NCBI RefSeq assembly: GCF_041224425.1
Contig: NZ_JBGFGL010000068.1
Location: forward strand, 62,001 to 126,000
Length of the DNA: 64,000 nt
Direction of reading: 5' to 3'
DNA from: Psychroserpens sp041224425
GTDB lineage: Bacteria > Bacteroidota > Bacteroidia > Flavobacteriales > Flavobacteriaceae
The position numbers and the translations under genes were made by a program. Below, in pieces: positions 1-9,285 of this stretch (positions within the stretch are counted from its first letter, which is position 1; each line of letters starts with the position of its first letter). Under the pieces are notes generated by a model that saw nothing but the letters and a program-made list of their open reading frames with translations, made no database searches and was not told the DNA's origin.

Positions 1-1
1 G

Positions 2-3000
2 CAAGCCAATCCTAACCATGTTTTTAATGCGTATGGATGTGGTAACCAAAATTTTATAGTATCCTTAACAGTTACTGATGATAATGGAGAAACAAGTACA
101 GACACGCAAACAATAACCATTATGGAAGAACCTGATGTTGATTTTGAGGATCTCAATGCAGGTTTTGATGTGCCTTTTGAAAACTGTAATGCTGCGTCTA
201 TTGATTATCTGGTTTCAGTAGGGATTCAACCTGGTTCAGATACCTGTGTAACAACTTATAATATCAACTGGGGCGATGGTAGCTCAAATAATAATGTCAC
301 GTTTCCTATCGATCACGTTTACACTACTTTGGGAACATTTAATATGACCATTACGGCAGTTGGAACCAATGGCTGTGAAGCGCGAAAAACGTATTCGGTT
401 GCCAATTCCAGTAACCCTACAGGCGGTATTGTATCTCCGGGTTCTACCGTAAATTTGTGCACGCCAATTGTGCCTCTAGAATTTGCCATCAGTAATTGGG
501 GCGAAAATCCACCTGATACAGTTTATAATATAAACTATGGGGATGGAACGACCTTGAGTTTGTCTCAAAATGAGTTAGAATCTTCAGCGTTTTATGACAG
601 TGCTAACCCTGCAGCTTCTGCAGATTATCCTGTGCCACATGAATATACCGAGTCAAATTGTCCGAATGCTAATTACACGGTCTATCTAGATATCATTACC
701 TCATGTGGGATTTCTAATTTTACTGCAGGTCCCATCACGATTCTTCAAAGGCCAGATGTGAGTTTTGAAGTCGATGATAGCGCATGTCAAAACACCACTA
801 TTTCTATAGACAACACGTCCAGTGCTGGCTACAATCCAGGATGTTCTGAAGGTGCCGATTGGTTTTGGGATATGGGAGATGGAACAACTTACACCGATTT
901 TGAGCCGAACCATTCGTATACCTCACCTGGTGTTTACACCATTTCACTATATGCTGAAAACTATTGTGGACAAACAACTCCGGTCACTCAAGATATCTGT
1001 ATCGAACCGCCTTTAAGTCCAACATTTACAGTAAACAATACCGAAGGTTGCGCGCCTTATACTACCGTTTTGAACAATACCACTAGTTTGATTGATCAAT
1101 GTGATACGCCAAGCTATCAATGGACCGTCAATTATACGGCTGGATTTTGTGGAACCTCAAGTGATTACAACTTTGTTAACGGTACCGATGCCAATTCTGA
1201 AAATCCGCAAATTGAATTTTTGAATGGAGGGACTTATGAAATTGTATTGGAGGCAACCAATTCCTGTGGTTCGGTTTCCAGTACACCTCAAGAGGTCATA
1301 GTAAAGTCGCCACCTCAAATAGCCATTGATGCCATTCCAGATCTATGTGAATCAGATGGCGCGATTTCAGTGTCGGCTGTGGTGGATAATTGTGGTCCAG
1401 ATACACCAACTTACAGCTGGAGCATCAATGTGGGAACCTCTCCAACCGATTGGCAGTTTGTGAATGGCACTAACGCTAATTCTCAAACCCCTGAAATTGA
1501 ATTCTACACACCTAACACCTATATTCTAAGTCTTGAAATCACCAACGATTGCGGTACCAACTCTGATACTGAGGAATTCGTGTTTTCTGCTGTTCCTGAA
1601 ATCACGAATACAGATTTGACGCAGACCATTTGCTCTGGCACATCTACAGCAGACATTCTCTTACAAGCCGATGATGCCAATACGATGTTTACTTGGTCGG
1701 GCAACTCACCAACGGGCAATGTGTCTGGGGTAATTGCTTCGGGAACTACAGATACCATTCCAGAGCATGTTTTAACCTTGACTTCGGGAACTACCGGAAC
1801 GGTTGTTTACACCGTAGTGCCTTTCTTGGTCGATAGTTGTCCTGGTGATCCTGTAGAATTTACCATAACGGTCGATGAAGGACCTTCCATCGGAACCCAA
1901 CCACAGGACGCAAGTTATTGTCTAGATGCGACTGCTGAATTACTGAGTTTTTCCCTAAATGGAAATACCTCTGGAACCATAAGTTACCAATGGTATGTAA
2001 ACGATACTGGAAGTAATGATCCAACAGATGGTGATACCACGCCAATTCCTGCTCCCGAAGGAGAGCAAGCCGATTACCAACCGCCAACCGATAGTGAAGG
2101 TATTTTGTATTATTTCTGTGTCATTAGTTTTAGTGGTACGGGAAGTTGTAGTGAGATTACAACGGTTCCAGCGGCCATTACGATAACCCCAAATGTAGCC
2201 ATCAGTGATGAATTGCCATTGGATCAGCTTATTTGCACAGGCGCTAACCCAGAAGTCTTGAGTTTTTCCATCAATAATGGTGGTGCAGGAAACGTCAATT
2301 ATGCATGGTATCTTTCTGATGATGCTGTTATTGACGCCTCTGATACCCAAGTAGGCTCAAATGCAACCTATGATCCAGGGATTTTAAATACGGCAGGGAC
2401 TTATTATTATTACGTTACAGTTGATGTTGATGAAAACTTAGGATGCTCTGATGTGTCCAGTGCCATTTTTACGATTGAAGTGGTGGACGATCCAGAGGTA
2501 TCAGTAACACCATTAGACCAAACCATTTGTACCAACGCTTCAGTTGATGAGCTGGTAGCAATTGTTTCTGGTGGCATTGATGCCAATGGCGATGGCGCGA
2601 TTGATAATTCCGATTACAACTTTCAATGGTTTTTGAACAGTGTTGCCATAACAGGAGCCACTGCCAGTACCTATAACCACGATACAAGTTTGCCAGCTGG
2701 TGTTTACGAATACTATTGCGTGGTAAGTCAGGCAAACGATATAGGTTGTGATGGCACAAGTAATACAGTAACCATTACCGTAAACGATGGGCCTTCAATC
2801 ACACAGCAACCAATTAGTGCCGAATATTGTTTGGGTGATACCATCTTGCCCTTGGAAATCGGTTTTTCCAGTGGTGTTGGAACACCTACAATTCAATGGT
2901 ATTCCAACGATACCAACGACACCGATACACCAAACCCTATAGGAACCGATGCGACGACTTTAACGATTACAGACACCAATGTTGGCACAGTGTACTACTA

Positions 3001-5578
3001 TGCGGTTATATCCTTTTCCCAAGGAGGGTGTGGCGATTTAATGACTGATATCGTTCAAATTACCATTAATCAAGTACCCGAAATAAGTGATTATGAGGCA
3101 CTAATATGTAGTAACAATCAATTTACGGTGACTCCAGATGAAACCAATGGTGATATTGTTCCCGCCAATACCACTTATACTTGGACGGCACCAGTAGTGA
3201 ATCCAGCGGGCTCTATCAACGGTGCTTCAGACCAAGTGACACCTGTTAATACGATTTCCCAGTTTTTGGAAAACATCACAACCAATCCAGCTACAGTAAC
3301 TTATACCGTTACACCAACGTCTGGCGATTGTGTAGGGGAGACTTTTGAAGTAGTTGTCACGGTGAATCCGTCAATTACAGTGACGTCAACCGTAGTCAAC
3401 AACAATTGCTTTCAGTCGAATAACGCCTCTATAAATATAGATATCGTAGGAGGTGTACCGTTCACATCGGGTGCACCTTATGTGATTTCATGGACTGGCC
3501 CTAACGGATTTACCAGTTCCGATGAAGATATTATCAACCTTGAAGCGGGAACCTATACCTTGTCTATTGACGATGATGGTGGTTGTCCGTATTCGGAAAG
3601 CTTTACGATTGAAGAACCTGAGGAATTTCTAATTGATGAGGTACTTTTTGATCCTGAAACCATTTCTTGTTTTGGAGCGAATGATGGCAGCATCGGTATC
3701 ACTATTATTGGCGGCACCATGCCTTATGTATATAGCTGGACCAAAGATAGTTTGCCGTTTTCAAATGATGAGGACTTAGATAACCTGGGACCTGGTCTGT
3801 ATGAAATCACGGTTACCGATGCTAATAATTGTGGGCCATTGACCCAAAGCTTTTTAATTGAAGAGCCACAGCCCTTGGTCGTTACCTTAAACAGTCAGAC
3901 CGATGTAATTTGTTTTGGTGAGGCTACTGGAGCGATATCAATTAATGTGGCAGGTGGCCGACCAGATTATAGTTTCTCATGGACTGGCCCCGATGGTTAT
4001 ACCAGCAATACCCAAAATATTGATACGCTTTTCCAAGGAACCTATACCATTACGGTTACAGATAGCTCCGATTGTGTTGAGGTCTTGGATTTCACCATCA
4101 ATCAGAATGATGAGATCATGATTGATGTCACCACTACAGAGATTGAATGTTATGGCGATAACAATGCCTCAATTACCATCAATGACATTTCAGGAGGTGT
4201 GCCACCTTATGATATTGCTTGGAGTAACTTCGGAACAGGACTCAGCCAAGTCAATCTTTCGGCAGGTATTTACACAATCACCATTACAGATGCCGAAAAC
4301 TGTGAGAAAGCCTTTCCGATAGAAATAGAGGAAGCACCCCTATTTTTGATTGATCCTGTGGTCACACAAATGTCCTGCGCAGGCGAGAACGATGCCAGTA
4401 TTACGCTGAACCTTGTTGGCGGTATTGATCCCATCACAGTAGTTTGGGATGATGATGCAACGGTTGGTGTGGAACGAAACAATCTGGCACCTGGCACCTA
4501 TACGGTGACCATTACCGATGGCACACCTTGCGTGATTCAGGAAAGCTTTACGATTAACGATATTGCACCATTGCTGCTTTCGGCAAATATCACCAATGCC
4601 TTAGATTGCGACGATACCAATAGTGGCGCCATTAACTTACTGATTCAAGGCGGTACACCTCCTTTTGATGTTCAATGGAATAATGGTGCTACTACAGAAG
4701 ACTTGGAAAGTATTCCACCCAACTTCTATTCGGTGGTGGTCACCGATGCCAACGGTTGCGAAGTAGAAGGTAATTGGGAAGTGACGCGTTTTGAGCCTTT
4801 AGTGGTTGACGTCGAAACCCAATCGGAATTTGACTGTGAAGCCAAGACCGTCGATCAAACCTTTATCGCCATGGCAAGTGGTGGCGTTCCACCTTATCAG
4901 TTTAATTGGTCGAGTGGTAACGTAAGCGGTCTTAATAATGAAATGATGACGACTGAGGTTAACGGACTCGTTATACTTGATGTAACCGATAGTCTGGGCT
5001 GTACCACCAACTATACTTTCAATGTGGAAACCCCTGTACTGGGTGATCCTGGGTTTGAGGTGTCGTCTATTGGCTTGGTAAATTATGGCATCTTTGCCAT
5101 TCAAGACCCAATTCAGTTTACCAATGAGGCTACGGGTGATTTTGTGAGTATTCTATGGGATTTTGGAGATGGCAGTTTTTCCGCAGAGGAAAATCCGACA
5201 CATACCTATGTACAAGTTGGGAATTATGTGGTCACGCAAACCGTAACCTATCCTTTTGGTTGTGTCTATACCCATATCGTAACACTTATTGTTGAAGACG
5301 GCTATAAACTCATCATGCCTGATGCCTTTACACCAAATGAGGATGGATTGAACGATTATTTCGCCCCAGAACATATTGGTTTGAACACTTTGGAACTCAA
5401 TATATATGACACTTGGGGAAGCTTGATCTATTCAGAATCGGGCGATGATATACGAGGTTGGGATGGCAAGATCAATGATGAATCAGCAGAAAACGGAAAC
5501 TACTATTACACCTTTAAGGCCAGTACCTTTTACGACGATGTGATAGAAAAACAAGGCGCTTTTGTCTTCATCAAATAA
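2..5578 (+). CDS. Giant PKD/SprB-repeat surface protein with T9SS type B sorting domain, 5' end outside window
   Basis: The reading frame is already open at base 2, before the first ATG at 122, so the gene starts upstream of the window. The visible part has Ig/PKD-like beta domains (WGDGS and MGDGTTY loops followed by H-x-Y), a stretch of cysteine-bearing Ig-like repeats, and about seven SprB-type repeats from roughly base 3390 to 4990 (GG-x-PPY...W and GTYT-I-T-V-TD patterns). A last PKD domain follows (WDFGDGSFS). The final ~85 residues (MPDAFTPNEDGLNDYF to GAFVFIK) are the gliding-motility-associated CHU_C domain, the type B signal for type IX secretion. Family knowledge says such proteins are exported to the cell surface and act as adhesins or in gliding. 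The PorP/SprF-like gene 10 bases downstream fits the usual pairing of a type B substrate with its own SprF-like partner. The ligand is not predictable. Confidence 0.93.
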   Translation, partial: QANPNHVFNAYGCGNQNFIVSLTVTDDNGETSTDTQTITIMEEPDVDFEDLNAGFDVPFENCNAASIDYLVSVGIQPGSDTCVTTYNINWGDGSSNNNVTFPIDHVYTTLGTFNMTITAVGTNGCEARKTYSVANSSNPTGGIVSPGSTVNLCTPIVPLEFAISNWGENPPDTVYNINYGDGTTLSLSQNELESSAFYDSANPAASADYPVPHEYTESNCPNANYTVYLDIITSCGISNFTAGPITILQRPDVSFEVDDSACQNTTISIDNTSSAGYNPGCSEGADWFWDMGDGTTYTDFEPNHSYTSPGVYTISLYAENYCGQTTPVTQDICIEPPLSPTFTVNNTEGCAPYTTVLNNTTSLIDQCDTPSYQWTVNYTAGFCGTSSDYNFVNGTDANSENPQIEFLNGGTYEIVLEATNSCGSVSSTPQEVIVKSPPQIAIDAIPDLCESDGAISVSAVVDNCGPDTPTYSWSINVGTSPTDWQFVNGTNANSQTPEIEFYTPNTYILSLEITNDCGTNSDTEEFVFSAVPEITNTDLTQTICSGTSTADILLQADDANTMFTWSGNSPTGNVSGVIASGTTDTIPEHVLTLTSGTTGTVVYTVVPFLVDSCPGDPVEFTITVDEGPSIGTQPQDASYCLDATAELLSFSLNGNTSGTISYQWYVNDTGSNDPTDGDTTPIPAPEGEQADYQPPTDSEGILYYFCVISFSGTGSCSEITTVPAAITITPNVAISDELPLDQLICTGANPEVLSFSINNGGAGNVNYAWYLSDDAVIDASDTQVGSNATYDPGILNTAGTYYYYVTVDVDENLGCSDVSSAIFTIEVVDDPEVSVTPLDQTICTNASVDELVAIVSGGIDANGDGAIDNSDYNFQWFLNSVAITGATASTYNHDTSLPAGVYEYYCVVSQANDIGCDGTSNTVTITVNDGPSITQQPISAEYCLGDTILPLEIGFSSGVGTPTIQWYSNDTNDTDTPNPIGTDATTLTITDTNVGTVYYYAVISFSQGGCGDLMTDIVQITINQVPEISDYEALICSNNQFTVTPDETNGDIVPANTTYTWTAPVVNPAGSINGASDQVTPVNTISQFLENITTNPATVTYTVTPTSGDCVGETFEVVVTVNPSITVTSTVVNNNCFQSNNASINIDIVGGVPFTSGAPYVISWTGPNGFTSSDEDIINLEAGTYTLSIDDDGGCPYSESFTIEEPEEFLIDEVLFDPETISCFGANDGSIGITIIGGTMPYVYSWTKDSLPFSNDEDLDNLGPGLYEITVTDANNCGPLTQSFLIEEPQPLVVTLNSQTDVICFGEATGAISINVAGGRPDYSFSWTGPDGYTSNTQNIDTLFQGTYTITVTDSSDCVEVLDFTINQNDEIMIDVTTTEIECYGDNNASITINDISGGVPPYDIAWSNFGTGLSQVNLSAGIYTITITDAENCEKAFPIEIEEAPLFLIDPVVTQMSCAGENDASITLNLVGGIDPITVVWDDDATVGVERNNLAPGTYTVTITDGTPCVIQESFTINDIAPLLLSANITNALDCDDTNSGAINLLIQGGTPPFDVQWNNGATTEDLESIPPNFYSVVVTDANGCEVEGNWEVTRFEPLVVDVETQSEFDCEAKTVDQTFIAMASGGVPPYQFNWSSGNVSGLNNEMMTTEVNGLVILDVTDSLGCTTNYTFNVETPVLGDPGFEVSSIGLVNYGIFAIQDPIQFTNEATGDFVSILWDFGDGSFSAEENPTHTYVQVGNYVVTQTVTYPFGCVYTHIVTLIVEDGYKLIMPDAFTPNEDGLNDYFAPEHIGLNTLELNIYDTWGSLIYSESGDDIRGWDGKINDESAENGNYYYTFKASTFYDDVIEKQGAFVFIK

Positions 5579-5588
5579 GTTTAGCCCC

Positions 5589-6590
5589 ATGAAGAGATAC
5601 TACACGATTTTACTTTTAGGTGTTTTGGCGTTTCAAACGGTTCAAGCCCAAGATCCTATATTTACGCAATCTAATTATGTTCAGGAAACCTTAAACCCTG
5701 GCTTTTCAGGCTTTGAGGATAATGATCGTATTTATGCTGGCATCTTAAGCCGATTGCAATGGCCAAGTCTCGACTTGAACTTGACCACACAGTACGCCTT
5801 TGTGAACAAGTCGTTTGATTATGGTCCTGGGTTTGGCTTTGGTATTGGTGCCAATGCGATTTGGCAATACGAGTCGTTTAACAATTATAATTTTGTGCAG
5901 GTCAATTTTAACTATGCCCACCGTGTGAATCTTAATGGTGGTTGGTTTTTCAGACCAGGCATTGAGGTAGGTGTGGGCAATAAAAGCAATCGCTTTAGAA
6001 ATCTCACCTTGGCAGACCAAATCAACATCAATACAGGAGAGATAAGTCCGACATCTATCGATCCCTTAAGCCGTAACACACGTACACGCTATTTTGTTGA
6101 TTTTACCACAGGGATTGTGTTTGAAAAGGAAGAGTTTAATGGCATTACCTATTGGTTTGGGGCGTCGGTGAAGCATTTGAACCGACCGAACATTTCGTTT
6201 GTGGAAGGCGAGCAAACACCCTTGGAGATTTTTTATTCCATTCATGGTAATTTCCGCTTTCCCTTTTTGAACGATTACGGTGTGATGATGACCGCCAACT
6301 ACATGCAGCAAGGGCAGTACAACCGATTGGATATTGGGTCGCTCTTTCAGGTGAATCAATTATTGCTGGGGTTGACAGCCGTAACCAATCCAGCGCGTAA
6401 CGACCAGAACAGTCATTTGCTCACCTCGGTGAATGCCTTTTTAGGCTTGGAATATACCGAGTTCCGTTTTGGCTTATCGTATGATATGAACACGTCCAAA
6501 ATAGGGAATACCAGAGGCGTATATGAGTTTTCGTTGACGTATTTATCACGCTGCCGTCGCTGTAATTTGGATAGACGTAGGAAACGGTAA
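5589..6590 (+). CDS. PorP/SprF family type IX secretion outer-membrane protein
   Basis: The 333-residue protein starts at MKRYYTILLLGVLAF and has a signal peptide cut near VQA/QDPIF. An in-frame ATG at 5562 would overlap the previous gene and put nine polar residues before the signal, so 5589 is preferred. QDPIFTQ-Y right after cleavage and a C-terminus rich in alternating aromatic strands (FRFGLSYDMNTSKIGN, YEFSLTYLSR) are typical of PorP/SprF beta-barrels. In this family the protein helps to secrete or anchor the adjacent type B CTD substrate, as SprF does for SprB in gliding flavobacteria. It follows the adhesin by 10 bases, so the two are probably one operon and act as a pair. It is unlikely to be the core PorP, because it travels with a single substrate. 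The basic tail (CRRCNLDRRRKR) is common in this family. Confidence 0.9.
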   Translation: MKRYYTILLLGVLAFQTVQAQDPIFTQSNYVQETLNPGFSGFEDNDRIYAGILSRLQWPSLDLNLTTQYAFVNKSFDYGPGFGFGIGANAIWQYESFNNYNFVQVNFNYAHRVNLNGGWFFRPGIEVGVGNKSNRFRNLTLADQININTGEISPTSIDPLSRNTRTRYFVDFTTGIVFEKEEFNGITYWFGASVKHLNRPNISFVEGEQTPLEIFYSIHGNFRFPFLNDYGVMMTANYMQQGQYNRLDIGSLFQVNQLLLGLTAVTNPARNDQNSHLLTSVNAFLGLEYTEFRFGLSYDMNTSKIGNTRGVYEFSLTYLSRCRRCNLDRRRKR

Positions 6591-6610
6591 TTACAAACAT
6601 TAATTGAAGA

Positions 6611-6795
6611 CAACAACGATTTTCAGAACTAACGTATAATCAAGCGGAAGTGCTATGCGAAGCATTAAGCATGCAGCGCAGATTTAAGAGGTTTGGCACA
6701 GCCAAAAGTTCCTAAAATCGTTTTGACTTTTTGGTTCATTTTGTGTCAAGACAAAATGAACATCATAAATGCGGCAATGGGAAAAAGTATATAAA
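6611..6795. repeat. Dispersed repeat, left copy flanking the defence region
   Basis: About 180 bases, from AACGATTTTCAGAACTAACG to CAATGGGAAAAAGTATAT, recur with roughly 85% identity by eye in the same orientation at 25327-25507. The copy includes an inverted repeat (TTCATTTTG/CAAAATGAA, about 6736-6762) that could form a hairpin. A partial second copy of the right-hand part (GTTTTGGTTCA, then GTCAAGACAAAATGAAC) follows at about 6810-6890. The rest of the 6591-6924 gap shows no gene. Confidence 0.75.
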
Positions 6796-6924
6796 TGAGA
6801 AACCATTTTGATGTTTTGGTTCAGCTTCGCTGAGTACTTTCATTTAAAGTATACTTTAAATTCAGTAATGTGTCAAGACAAAATGAACAATAAAAGCGAT
6901 ATCTATTTGATTCTTTTTACAATA

Positions 6925-7323
6925 ATGAAAACACATAAAAAACAAATGAAAAAAGCACTTCTTATAACCCTCATTTTATTTATAACAAGCACCTCCAACG
7001 TACTTGCCCAAACGGTTTATACCACCAAAACAGGGGAGAAGTACCATAAAGCCAATTGCCGCTATCTCAAGTACTCCAAAACACAAATCACATTTGATAA
7101 AGCGTTGGAGTTGGGTTATACTGCCTGTATGGTTTGTAAACCTACACGTGAGAATACCAAGGCTACTGCCAATCAATTGTCTGGAACACAAACTTCTGCT
7201 ACCACTTCTAAACCCTCGGCAAAAAAAGCAGTAGCGACCCAATGTACAGGGAAGACCCAAGCTGGTAAACGCTGTAAGCGAAAGACTAAAAACGCCAATG
7301 GGAAGTGTTATCAGCATCAATGA
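6925..7323 (+). CDS. Small exported protein with two cysteine-rich putative zinc-binding domains
   Basis: The protein has 132 residues from the ATG at 6925. An ATG at 6946 (MKKALLITLILF) gives a cleaner signal peptide and is equally possible. The longer frame back to 6808 reads into the dispersed repeat and is not believed. After a signal ending near NVLAQ comes a domain VYTTKTGEKYHKANCRYL with a later CMVCKP, the H/C-x-C-x2-C pattern of Ada-type metal-binding domains often found at the end of secreted nucleases. A Thr/Ser/Lys-rich linker leads to a second motif (QCTGKTQAGKRCKR...GKCYQH) resembling DUF5763-type Cys/His domains. Both are likely zinc sites. No catalytic domain is present and the role is unknown. 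It stands alone between repeats. Confidence 0.75.
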   Translation: MKTHKKQMKKALLITLILFITSTSNVLAQTVYTTKTGEKYHKANCRYLKYSKTQITFDKALELGYTACMVCKPTRENTKATANQLSGTQTSATTSKPSAKKAVATQCTGKTQAGKRCKRKTKNANGKCYQHQ

Positions 7324-7442
7324 TTAAGATACGGAAAGCCGTAAAAAACGAGTAAAGATTAGTTCTATATTTAATGATTGGAATGTAATCCGTGTTTTTA
7401 ATGCTTAAATAATAATCTAACTAACCAAAAATTATAATTAAT

Positions 7443-8168
7443 ATGAAAAAACTAGTTATCATTAGTTTCTCCATCCTATTCTTAATGCCAAAATTAAGTA
7501 AAGCACAAAATGATAGTGCCGCTGTTGCCGCTGTTGCGGGTGGACTACTAGCATTAGGTGCAGGAGTGGCAGCTGTAGAACAAATGAAAGAACAAGCAGA
7601 ACTTACAGCAACCGAATGGTTTTTAACACACCATCCCGAATACAGCAAGTTTCAATTAAAAACACTTGATTTTAATGGCAAGAAGTTAAAAGATATGTCT
7701 TCAACTTCTGTCATTACATTTAAAATTAGAGAATTTGACCTTATGGACGATGAACCTGTGTTGGGTAAAAAACTAGTGCTTTTTGGATTTACGAGTTTTG
7801 GTTGGATCAATGAATATGGTATTGATTTCGATAAGGTAAAATGGTTTTTAATTGATAGCGATGAATGGATGAATATGATGACGGCCTATACCAAAGTAGC
7901 ATCAGGAGAAAAAAACGAACAAATTATTCGTCAAACATTAAAGAGTGGGAAAGTGGTAAATAGAGGTGTCAAATCAAAGGAAGAAGAGGATATTGACTTC
8001 TATAAAATTGATGGCGATATGTATCTTGTTGGGGACTATTCTCCAGAAATGAAATTTATATATAACGAACGATCCTTGGGAATCTATCTTAACGAAACAA
8101 TGAACCTTATTCAAATTGGGCGAGGTGACCTCATTAAAATTCATGAATTCTTTTTTGATGAAGAGTAG
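7443..8168 (+). CDS. Exported hypothetical protein
   Basis: The protein has 241 residues with a signal peptide MKKLVIISFSILFLMPKLSKA. A small-residue segment follows (AAVAAVAGGLLALGAGVAAV), which could be a membrane anchor or glycine-zipper-like helix. The rest is a soluble alpha/beta region rich in charged residues, with no motif that I recognise and no Cys pair. The start is preceded by an AT-rich leader without a ribosome-binding sequence, normal for this phylum. It is monocistronic as far as can be seen. The 118 bases upstream and the 216 bases downstream separate it from its neighbours. The function is unknown. Confidence 0.75.
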   Translation: MKKLVIISFSILFLMPKLSKAQNDSAAVAAVAGGLLALGAGVAAVEQMKEQAELTATEWFLTHHPEYSKFQLKTLDFNGKKLKDMSSTSVITFKIREFDLMDDEPVLGKKLVLFGFTSFGWINEYGIDFDKVKWFLIDSDEWMNMMTAYTKVASGEKNEQIIRQTLKSGKVVNRGVKSKEEEDIDFYKIDGDMYLVGDYSPEMKFIYNERSLGIYLNETMNLIQIGRGDLIKIHEFFFDEE

Positions 8169-8311
8169 TTGATTGTCAGTATTAAATTGATAGAAGTGAA
8201 AAATTCAGATTTAAATTAGTGTTTTATTTATTTTAGGGTAGGAGTCTAAATTTCATTGAATCTCTAGTTTGTAAATACAATGTTTTTCCTTTTAAATTGT
8301 AATGGTTTTGC

Positions 8312-8319
8312 TATCTTTA
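8312..8319 (+). promoter_or_regulatory. Weak candidate -7 element ahead of the defence operon
   Basis: TATCTTTA differs from the Bacteroidota TAnnTTTG element at the last base and lies 66 bases before the PLD-like gene. No clear -33 TTTG is seen at the right distance. Across 8169-8384 this is the only promoter-like signal I could find for the nine-gene row. Confidence 0.3.
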
Positions 8320-8384
8320 ACCAATCCCTTTTACAATGAGCGACTCACCACGAGGCGCTTTCTTTATGAAATAATTTTAACTAA

Positions 8385-9266
8385 ATGGCTAAATTTCTTA
8401 CGGGTAAACAACTTACAGATGAATTATGTGCTGTAATAAGAGAAGCAAGAAAAGACCTGTTGATTGTTTCACCTTACATAAAACTTGATGAGTATTTTAA
8501 AAATGAATTGTTTAATAGACTTAAAGGTAATGCTAACCTTCATATTTTAATCGCTTTTGGGAAAAACCAAAATAACCCTTGGAGAAGTATCAAGGAAGAA
8601 GATGTAGAATATTTTAAAGAGTTTCCAAATATTTCAATTGTTTACATTCCAAACTTACATGCTAAATATTATGCAAACGAAAAACGTGGTATTATTACTT
8701 CTGTAAATCTATACGATTACTCGTTTGACAACAATGTGGAGTTTGGTGTCATTAGTGAAAATTCACTTTTTGGTGGTACAGACATAGATAAACAAGCTTG
8801 GAATGAAACTATGGACGTCTTATCTCAGAGTTATACAGTTTTTATTAGAAGACCTAATTACAAGAAGAAGTTTTTAGGCAAAGATTATTTGGGTTCTGAA
8901 ACACAGTTGGATTTAACGAATGACTTAGTAAATGGCAACTTGTCAAAAAAAGTATCTGTATTTGATTATATGGAAGAATCCTATGTTAATGTTCAAGAAA
9001 ACAATGAGGTAATCACGAGGGACGAATATAAAGCTAATCAATTAGTAGAAGCTCGTAAAAACGAAAAAAAGCATTCAGCTACAAGTTTAGGAAGACTGAA
9101 AGGGAAAAGATTTAGTGAGGTTGTTTCAGTGATGTCTCAAAAAGGATTGATTCTAGATAAAAATACAATTACAGAAGAAGGATTTAAAGAAGGGATAGAA
9201 TACAAGGAAAATAATAAAGGAGACAAATGGATTGTGTATCCTGAATCACTATCAGAATTATTATAA
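8385..9266 (+). CDS. Phospholipase D-like (single HKD motif) protein, first gene of the defence operon
   Basis: The protein has 293 residues. The N-terminal ~170 residues resemble a PLD-superfamily domain: LIVSPYIKLDEYF, then the catalytic-type motif HAKYYANEKRGIITSVNLYDYS (H-x-K-x4 with a following Ser/Asn), then NNVEFGV. There is one HKD motif, as in PLD nucleases that work as dimers. The C-terminal ~70 residues (GRLKGKRFSEVVSVMSQKGL to DKWIVYPESL) resemble a small helical DNA-binding tail of the kind seen in phage-related proteins; this is only a resemblance. It has no signal peptide, so it is cytoplasmic. It precedes the MORN-repeat gene by 19 bases, and the operon continues into hsdM. 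A nuclease role in defence is an inference; activity as a phosphodiesterase or a plain binding protein is also possible. Confidence 0.75.
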   Translation: MAKFLTGKQLTDELCAVIREARKDLLIVSPYIKLDEYFKNELFNRLKGNANLHILIAFGKNQNNPWRSIKEEDVEYFKEFPNISIVYIPNLHAKYYANEKRGIITSVNLYDYSFDNNVEFGVISENSLFGGTDIDKQAWNETMDVLSQSYTVFIRRPNYKKKFLGKDYLGSETQLDLTNDLVNGNLSKKVSVFDYMEESYVNVQENNEVITRDEYKANQLVEARKNEKKHSATSLGRLKGKRFSEVVSVMSQKGLILDKNTITEEGFKEGIEYKENNKGDKWIVYPESLSELL

Positions 9267-9285
9267 AGAATAACTAAATAAACCA

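Noticed and set aside
122..5578. Start of the adhesin gene at the ATG at 122
   Set aside because: The frame is open to the first bases of the window and the upstream codons continue a PKD-type domain, so 122 is an internal Met.
6808..6924. N-terminal extension of the small zinc-domain protein
   Set aside because: The extra 39 residues fall in a dispersed repeat and precede a clean signal peptide; the start at 6925 or 6946 is better.
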